Positions 36,237 through 40,900 of a DNA stretch of 40,900 nucleotides are shown here, one piece after another. The stretch is taken from the NCBI GenBank assembly GCA_018660465.1, contig JABJKH010000112.1, positions 1 to 40,900 of the forward strand, written 5' to 3'. The DNA is from Rhodospirillaceae bacterium. Lineage in GTDB: Bacteria > Pseudomonadota > Alphaproteobacteria > Rhodospirillales > JABJKH01. Position 1 is the stretch's first letter. Every line of letters begins with the position of its first letter. The position numbers and the translations under genes are program-made. The notes below the pieces were generated by a model that was not told where the DNA came from, searched no databases, and saw only the letters and a program-made list of their open reading frames with translations.

Positions 36237-36818
36237 ATGCGTGATTCCTTGGGGATTACTAAAAACGGAAACGGTTTCGTGGCCTTTAGAACAAAGCGAT
36301 TATTGACGATTCTCTTTGTGTTTTCTCTGCTGATTGGAGCGGGCAGCACCCTCGGCAGCAAGATGGCGCGTGCGGATGATCCGGATTTCCTGTCTGTTGG
36401 TGCGGGCTGGTTTGACTGGAATCGAGAAAAAGATGTCGGCGGTGAATTCCGCCTGGAATACAGATCCGATCATAAATGGTGGATTTTTAAACCGTTCCTG
36501 ATGGCTGCCGCAACCAACCACAAAATGTCGTTCCTTGGCATGGGTGTGCTAGTCGATATTCATCTAGGACGGCGTTTGGTTTTGACCCCTAGTTTTGCGC
36601 CAACATGGTGGCGCGGCGAAACCGAAGGGTTGGATTTAGGCTACCCACTCGAATTCCGCTCGCAAATGGAACTGGCGTACCGGTTTAATGACCGGTCCCG
36701 TTTAGGTGTGGCAATTTCCCACTACTCCAACGCCAGCATCGGCGATACCAACCCGGGCACGGAAACCCTATCGGTATATTATTCGATTCCCCTAAACGTC
36801 TTATTCCCGCCTGATTGA
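36237..36818 (+). CDS. PagL-like lipid A deacylase / acyloxyacyl hydrolase family outer-membrane protein
   Basis: The 193-residue protein has a signal peptide with an extended N-region (TKRLLTILFVFSLLIGAGSTL ... MARA) and an eight-strand beta-barrel type sequence. The PagL catalytic pattern is exact: H162-x-S164 in SHYSN and E176, spaced 14 residues from the His as in PagL, with NPG between. PagL removes the 3-O acyl chain of lipid A in the outer membrane. It is the last gene before tRNA-Arg, 85 bp away. Family assignment is from memory of the motif. Confidence 0.83.
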   Translation: MRDSLGITKNGNGFVAFRTKRLLTILFVFSLLIGAGSTLGSKMARADDPDFLSVGAGWFDWNREKDVGGEFRLEYRSDHKWWIFKPFLMAAATNHKMSFLGMGVLVDIHLGRRLVLTPSFAPTWWRGETEGLDLGYPLEFRSQMELAYRFNDRSRLGVAISHYSNASIGDTNPGTETLSVYYSIPLNVLFPPD

Positions 36819-36864
36819 TTTCTCTTCATTGATTCCCCTTCATAGATCCCGGCAAGTCCCAGCG

Positions 36865-36892
36865 TTGATCAAGCCTAGGTCTGTGCTATAGA
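36865..36892 (+). promoter_or_regulatory. Promoter of tRNA-Arg
   Basis: TTGATC (36865-36870) and TATAGA (36887-36892) are spaced 16 bp, and predicted transcription starts about 5 bases before the mature tRNA. Confidence 0.65.
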
Positions 36893-36903
36893 ACACTCAT
36901 AAA

Positions 36904-36980
36904 GGTCCCGTAGCTCAGTCGGATAGAGCACCAGATTCCTAATCTGGGGGTCACAGGTTCGAATCCTGTCGGGATCACCA
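36904..36980 (+). tRNA. tRNA-Arg (anticodon CCT)
   Basis: A 77-nt cloverleaf is complete: acceptor GGTCCCG with CGGGATC, D arm around AGCTCAGTCGGATAGAGC, anticodon stem CCAGA/TCTGG with loop TTCCTAA (anticodon at 36938-36940), T arm with GGTTCGAATCC, discriminator A and encoded CCA (36978-36980). It reads AGG codons. It is also the probable integration site of the downstream island. Confidence 0.97.
36951..36980 (+). other. Probable attL core at tRNA-Arg 3' end
   Basis: A tyrosine recombinase gene begins 97 bp after the tRNA, and the sequence becomes AT-rich there. tRNA 3' ends are classic attachment sites. The matching right-hand repeat is not in this window, so the core length is a guess. 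Confidence 0.4.
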
Positions 36981-37000
36981 TTCGTTGTTTATTATTAGAT

Positions 37001-37029
37001 ACTTACATAGATTTCTCGTAAGTCTTTTT
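37001..37029 (+). terminator. Possible terminator of the tRNA-Arg transcript
   Basis: ACTTAC at 37001-37006 pairs with GTAAGT at 37018-37023 around an 11-nt loop, followed by C and T5 (37025-37029). The stem is short, so it is moderate evidence. Confidence 0.5.
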
Positions 37030-37076
37030 CTTTGATATTGAGTTATGAAGACCTATGAAGTAGTCTATGGTCTGTT

Positions 37077-38273
37077 ATGAAAAAGAAAACTCCAAACACC
37101 CAAACGCACAAAAAGACCATACGTCGGGGTCTCTCAATCTACAAAATCGTCGCATCACCTTATTGGATCGCGCGGATTTGGAACGCTTCGCAAAAAAAAT
37201 ATGTGTATCGCTCAACCAAAGAAACCTCCCGTTTAGTCGCCGAGGAGGTTGCGGAAGAAATCTTACACGACCTTAAAGAAAAGAAGATTGTCGCCAGTAT
37301 TCCTAATCAAAGATCATTTAGGAATTTTGCTGAAAAGTTAATGAGGGATCAGGAGCGACTTGCTGGCAAAGATAGGCACCCATTATTTGCGAAAGAAGAC
37401 GCCTATGTTTTGAACGGCAAAGATACTGGTGTTCTCAAATATTTTGGTCACAGAGATATTGGTTCAATAAAAACATCCGATATCAGGGAATACCTAAATT
37501 GGGTTGATGATAAGAGCGAAAAGTCACTTTCGGCGTCTACAAGAAGCAAACGGGTAATTGTAATTAGAAAGGTTTTGAAATTAGCCATCGAAAGTGGCGC
37601 AATTGATGGATTGCCAGAAATGCCGCCAGTCCGCCGCGTCGATAATCCGCGTCCGTCATTTACAGAAAAAGAATATAAGCATTTACTCAAAATTACCCGT
37701 GAGGTCGTAAAGGAGGGTGTAAAAGTTAGAGGAATACCCATCACACTTGAAATGTATTATTTTATCGTTTTTATGACCCATTCATTTCTACGACCGACTG
37801 AAAGCGAAGTATTTGCCCTACGACACCGAGATATCACAGAAGAACAGAACCCCCGAAGATTGGTAATAGAAGTTCAAGGTAAAACTGGATATAGACCTGC
37901 TATTACGACTCGATACGCGCCCGTTTTCTACAAGCATATCCAGAAAAATATTCATCCAGATTATAACCCCGATGATTATGTTTTCTTTCCAAAATACAAG
38001 AATAGAAGCACCGCCAAACGATTGGTAAATCGGCAATTCAATTATCTACTGGAACAGGCAAAATTGAAGAAAACCAATGACGGTCGCAACAGAACGCCAT
38101 ATGCGTTACGACATTACGCGCTTCAAATCAGGTTTCTAAAATCAAAGGGCAAACTAAATATACTGCTATTAGCGAAAACAGCAGGAACTTCTGTGGATCA
38201 ATTGGAACGATTTTATCTCAAATACCTACCTATGACGGACGATCAGGTTTTAGCACTTCAAATTGAGGGATAA
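37077..38273 (+). CDS. Tyrosine recombinase / site-specific integrase
   Basis: The 398-residue phage-type integrase has an N-terminal arm-binding region, a SAM-like core-binding domain (about 75-175) and a catalytic domain. Catalytic residues seen are R239 (FLRPTESE), K269 (GKTG), R345 (YALRH) and nucleophile Y380 (ERFY). The usual His of HxxR is Y342 and the later His/Trp is T371 (AGTSVDQLERFY); similar substitutions occur in a known integrase subgroup, so activity is not excluded. It is the first gene of the AT-rich region after tRNA-Arg and points away from it. No clear ribosome site precedes the ATG. Confidence 0.88.
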   Translation: MKKKTPNTQTHKKTIRRGLSIYKIVASPYWIARIWNASQKKYVYRSTKETSRLVAEEVAEEILHDLKEKKIVASIPNQRSFRNFAEKLMRDQERLAGKDRHPLFAKEDAYVLNGKDTGVLKYFGHRDIGSIKTSDIREYLNWVDDKSEKSLSASTRSKRVIVIRKVLKLAIESGAIDGLPEMPPVRRVDNPRPSFTEKEYKHLLKITREVVKEGVKVRGIPITLEMYYFIVFMTHSFLRPTESEVFALRHRDITEEQNPRRLVIEVQGKTGYRPAITTRYAPVFYKHIQKNIHPDYNPDDYVFFPKYKNRSTAKRLVNRQFNYLLEQAKLKKTNDGRNRTPYALRHYALQIRFLKSKGKLNILLLAKTAGTSVDQLERFYLKYLPMTDDQVLALQIEG

Positions 38274-38423
38274 TAATAGATCGCCAAAATACCACTATCT
38301 AGCAGTTATGTTCCATCAGACCACTGGAACCACGCCTCCAAAGCATCCATATCGCCGCTGACGCACGGAAACCATATTTGTAAGGGTTGCTACTCTCAAA
38401 TAATCGAAAGGCGCTTTCTCTTT

Positions 38424-38439
38424 GTTTCATATATGAAAC
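38424..38439. promoter_or_regulatory. 16-bp perfect palindrome, possible operator
   Basis: GTTTCATATATGAAAC is perfectly palindromic with no spacer. It lies in the 220-bp gap between the integrase stop and the convergent Sel1-repeat ORF. It has the size of a dimeric regulator site, but sits between 3' ends, where operators are less expected. Confidence 0.35.
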
Positions 38440-38493
38440 TGTTTGAATTCACTCAGAATGTAAACTCACCATTCGCCACGTTCTTTATGACAC

Positions 38494-39138
38494 TCAGAAA
38501 TCCTTCTTGATCGTTTTTGGACCAACAGACTTACTAAAGTTAGACGATAGGTTAAGTTTATTCAGTTTGCATAGATTGAGTGCGCTTTGCGTAAATTGAG
38601 CACCCATAATTGCGCCCAATTTTATTACCTGTTGCGTTCCATCGTCCCAAGCACGATCCGTATTCGCTCCGTCATTTTTATACCTCTTTTCTAATGCTTT
38701 TATGTGCTTTTTTGCCTGTTTCAATTCATTCGCATGAATATATTGTAATTGATACCCTTTCCTCGCCTCATGACATTTTTTCACCCAAGAATATGACCGA
38801 TATAGTTCTGTTAATTTGTCGGTCGCTTTATTCATTTTAGTTACCTTGGTTAGAAGTCCTTTGCTACGCCACTTTTGAGCTTCACTATCGCTTTGAGCGA
38901 CTCCTAGTCCGTTCTTGTACATCGTTGCAAGATTATCCGCCGCAACCCTGTGACCTCGTTCAGCTGCCTTACGAAACCAAATTGCTGCTTCCTTGTGATC
39001 CTTTTGAACGCCATAACCTAAACGATAATTCTGTCCGAGAGCGAACTGCGCCTGTACGTTTCCATTTTCTGCCGCCTTACGAAACCATTTGTTCGCTTCC
39101 TTAGGATCTTTAGTAACGCCCTTACCTTCTTCGTACAA
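38494..39138 (-). CDS. Sel1-repeat protein, C-terminal part of a frameshifted gene
   Basis: This 214-residue ORF encodes Sel1-like repeats (MYEEGKGVTKDPKEANKWFRKAAENG, YRLGYGVQKDHKEAAIWFRKAAERG, MYKNGLGVAQSDSEAQKWRSKG) and then a charged C-terminal region of about 110 residues without recognised motifs. The frame is open upstream of the ATG, encoding more repeat (KKTAKWLRKAADLGNGSGQQFLGKL), and this joins the ORF at 39210-39818 if one A is added to the A5 run at 39214-39218. It is therefore the downstream half of one gene of about 440 codons. Sel1 repeats are helical protein-binding scaffolds. Confidence 0.7.
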   Translation of the reverse strand: MYEEGKGVTKDPKEANKWFRKAAENGNVQAQFALGQNYRLGYGVQKDHKEAAIWFRKAAERGHRVAADNLATMYKNGLGVAQSDSEAQKWRSKGLLTKVTKMNKATDKLTELYRSYSWVKKCHEARKGYQLQYIHANELKQAKKHIKALEKRYKNDGANTDRAWDDGTQQVIKLGAIMGAQFTQSALNLCKLNKLNLSSNFSKSVGPKTIKKDF

Positions 39139-39209
39139 TTTACCAAGGAACTGTTGACCTGAGCCATTGCCTAGATCTGCTGCTTTGCGAAGCCATTTTG
39201 CCGTTTTTT

Positions 39210-39818
39210 TTAATTTTTAGTAACTCCATTACCACCCCAAAAATAATACAGTCCTATAGTACGGGAACAAATGGAAAGTATAGAACTACATTTTTTGGAA
39301 TGTTCTATTGCTTTCGTCCAGTCTTTCTTACCTGTTAGTCCATTATGAAACACGGCTGTCAATTCCCAATGAACCACTTTAAATCCAAGCTTTGCCGAAC
39401 TCTCAAACCACTTCAAAGCCTTTTCAAAATTTTTTTCTGTTCCTAATCCCGCTTTGTACATCATGCCTAAAACAAATTGAGAAGTCGCATTTCCACCTTC
39501 GGCGAGTTTCTTAACTTTTGGAAACGCCTTTTTAGAAATTTGCTGCGCCATATTTTCATCTTTCGTTACGCCACGACCTGTTTGATACAGTCTTGCCAAA
39601 AACACAGTAGAATTAGGATTAGTCCCAGAGTCTAATTCGAAAATACTAAATGCTTTGCGCCAGGGAATTGGAGCCCAATTTGCGTACAGTTTCAGCCCCT
39701 TCATAAACTGTTCCTGTGAACTTGAAGCGCCGAGAGAGGATTGCGCGTTGAACACAAAAATAGAAAATACCAGTGCGACGACGAACCAAGATTTTGATGA
39801 TTTGATTGCGTTACTCAT
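39210..39818 (-). CDS. Sel1-repeat protein, N-terminal part of a frameshifted gene
   Basis: The product has a signal peptide or anchor (SWFVVALVFSIFVFNAQSSLGA) and at least three Sel1-like repeats (LARLYQTGRGVTKDENMAQQI, LGMMYKAGLGTEKNFEKALKWFESSAKLG, a diverged NGLTGKKDWTKAIEHS). It ends in GGNGVTKN just where a repeat helix should begin, so it is interrupted. ATG 39818 is preceded by AAGGGG; a TTG at 39827 is less likely. It probably forms one secreted scaffold protein with the ORF at 38494-39138. AT-rich codon use differs from the core genes. Confidence 0.68.
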   Translation of the reverse strand: MSNAIKSSKSWFVVALVFSIFVFNAQSSLGASSSQEQFMKGLKLYANWAPIPWRKAFSIFELDSGTNPNSTVFLARLYQTGRGVTKDENMAQQISKKAFPKVKKLAEGGNATSQFVLGMMYKAGLGTEKNFEKALKWFESSAKLGFKVVHWELTAVFHNGLTGKKDWTKAIEHSKKCSSILSICSRTIGLYYFWGGNGVTKN

Positions 39819-39904
39819 AGCGTCCAATACCCCTTTAAAAAATCAACCTCTAATTCAGATTGGTCACCCGCGCCGTAATATTGTTGATCCTTGTCACATA
39901 GCGG

Positions 39905-40720
39905 TTAATCGGAAGGTTTGTTCGCGGAAACCCGCGTATTTGACTCTATGCGAAAGATTACAAGGAATAATGTTGCAACAATAAATGTACCAAGTGCACC
40001 GCCTAAAATTGGCAATTTTGCAAATACGGACGCTTTTTGTATTCGCACCTCTCGTTCCTCTTGCACTCTTCTTCTATCTTCTTTTAACTGGCGATCTTCA
40101 AATTCCTTTACGTACCACACGACTATATCACGGGAGTTTACTCGTCTTGGATCCGCCACATTAAATTTTGCGATTTCTTTAGCATTTTCACGTAATCGAA
40201 TTACCATTCGATTCAACCCAAGCAACATATCAAATGCCAAACTTTCATCCTTTTTTAGAAACTTATTAGCTTGATTTACAAGATATGCTCCTAATTTTTT
40301 TTCATCAATTTCGGGCTCGCCTAACTCAGCGGCGTAAACACGAAGGTTTTTTAGAATTTCATTTCTATGATTTTCAAATTTTATTTGAATTTGAGATTTT
40401 TGTTTAATTGGAGTTTTTTGCTTTTCAGTTTCTGTACTATTTTCTTTATTTTTTTTTCTTAATTCTTCCTCTTTTTTTCTTCTTTGACGCTCTTCTTTTT
40501 CTTTAACCGATTGATTAAATTCTTTTTCCTTAATCGCCTTAAATTCAGAAAGATTAGGTGTTTGAATTGATCGAGTTACATTAGGTTCTGCCGTATAATC
40601 TGAGATTACTTCCGTACCAAGCACAATTGCAGTAACAGCAGAAACGGCTGCTATTATGAAGAACATTATTCTGGTTATTGTTAAGAACCAGCCTTCAATT
40701 TTTGCCCAACCGACACTCAT
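39905..40720 (-). CDS. Unknown protein: membrane helix, coiled coil, membrane helix
   Basis: The 271-residue protein has an N-terminal membrane helix (about 11-35, FLTITRIMFFIIAAVSAVTAIVLG), a long highly charged Lys/Glu region (about 60-110) likely to be coiled coil, a helical middle domain (FENHRNEILKNLRVYAAEL ... LLGLNRMVIRLRENAKE), a second charged stretch (EDRQLKEDRRRVQEEREVR), and a C-terminal membrane helix (about 234-258). I do not recognise a family. AGGGGA precedes the ATG. It lies 86 bp upstream of the Sel1 gene on the same strand, so the two may be one unit. The coding strand is unusually purine-rich at 40430-40520. Confidence 0.65.
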   Translation of the reverse strand: MSVGWAKIEGWFLTITRIMFFIIAAVSAVTAIVLGTEVISDYTAEPNVTRSIQTPNLSEFKAIKEKEFNQSVKEKEERQRRKKEEELRKKNKENSTETEKQKTPIKQKSQIQIKFENHRNEILKNLRVYAAELGEPEIDEKKLGAYLVNQANKFLKKDESLAFDMLLGLNRMVIRLRENAKEIAKFNVADPRRVNSRDIVVWYVKEFEDRQLKEDRRRVQEEREVRIQKASVFAKLPILGGALGTFIVATLFLVIFRIESNTRVSANKPSD

Positions 40721-40900
40721 GATACTTTCCCCTACTCACTGGTTTTATGTACATATACCGACATTTGAGAATACTTTTTAAACTAAAATGGAGATTGTCT
40801 AACGTCAGCGCCTATGGAACAAATTAGCGGGATTGCATAAGAGAGGATTTTTAGCTCATCGTAGTGACCGAAGGGAACGAAGATGAGACAGAAATCGCAG

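Noticed and set aside
37077-38273. Integrase inactive because box II His and the later His/Trp are missing
   Set aside because: Similar Tyr and Thr substitutions in the YxLRH and GTSV motifs occur in a subgroup of integrases, so inactivity cannot be claimed.
38281-38493. Coding sequence in the gap after the integrase
   Set aside because: No frame of useful length or with a ribosome site is present; only the 16-bp palindrome stands out.

Overview
The window looks like a chromosomal segment of an alphaproteobacterium, most likely of the Rhodospirillales type. The reasons are the run ffh-rpsP-rimM-trmD-rplS followed by leuC-leuD-leuB and asd, a complete System I cytochrome c maturation operon (ccmA to ccmI), the string SUV3-like helicase / S4 protein / TerB-like / 7Fe ferredoxin / CarD, and single-domain response regulators with a basic tail. 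The lineage is inferred from gene content and order; no 16S gene is present.

Layout. 1-3634 (+): translation and secretion operon, with ffh cut by the window edge, closed by a clear intrinsic terminator. 3712-6899 (+): leuCDB for leucine biosynthesis, closed by a very strong terminator. 6978-7976 (+): membrane-anchored EEP-fold hydrolase. 8094-9122 (+): asd. 9132-10328 (-): two receiver-domain proteins. 10546-12647 (+): a two-gene unit, a CitE/malyl-CoA-lyase-like enzyme and a type III CoA transferase resembling mesaconyl-CoA C1-C4 CoA transferase. 12640-19587 (-): ccmA-B-C-D-E-F-G-H-I, almost all translationally coupled, including a 57-codon ccmD. 19768-20926: a small membrane ORF, a candidate C-rich-loop small RNA on the minus strand, and a third response regulator with a degenerate acidic pocket. 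21025-23715 (+): acnA. 23805-27225: DUF1223 protein, htpG (-) and pcm. 27274-31884 (+): SUV3-like helicase, HslR-like S4 protein, TerB-like protein, fdxA, carD. 31964-36818: a metallophosphoesterase-like pseudoenzyme, M48 lipoprotein protease, SNase-like protein, proline iminopeptidase and a PagL-like lipid A deacylase.

From the tRNA-Arg(CCT) gene at 36904-36980 the character changes. Downstream is an AT-rich accessory region with a tyrosine recombinase pointing away from the tRNA, a Sel1-repeat gene split by a one-base frameshift, and an unknown membrane/coiled-coil protein. This is the left end of an integrated genomic island; its right end lies outside the window.

The items most worth a second look are the candidate minus-strand small RNA with CCUCC and UCCCCC loops (20094-20240), the phosphatase-like pseudoenzyme that has no standard start codon, the mct-like pair, the degenerate response regulator sharing a tail motif with a second one, and the island genes. 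No CRISPR array, rRNA or insertion sequence was seen.
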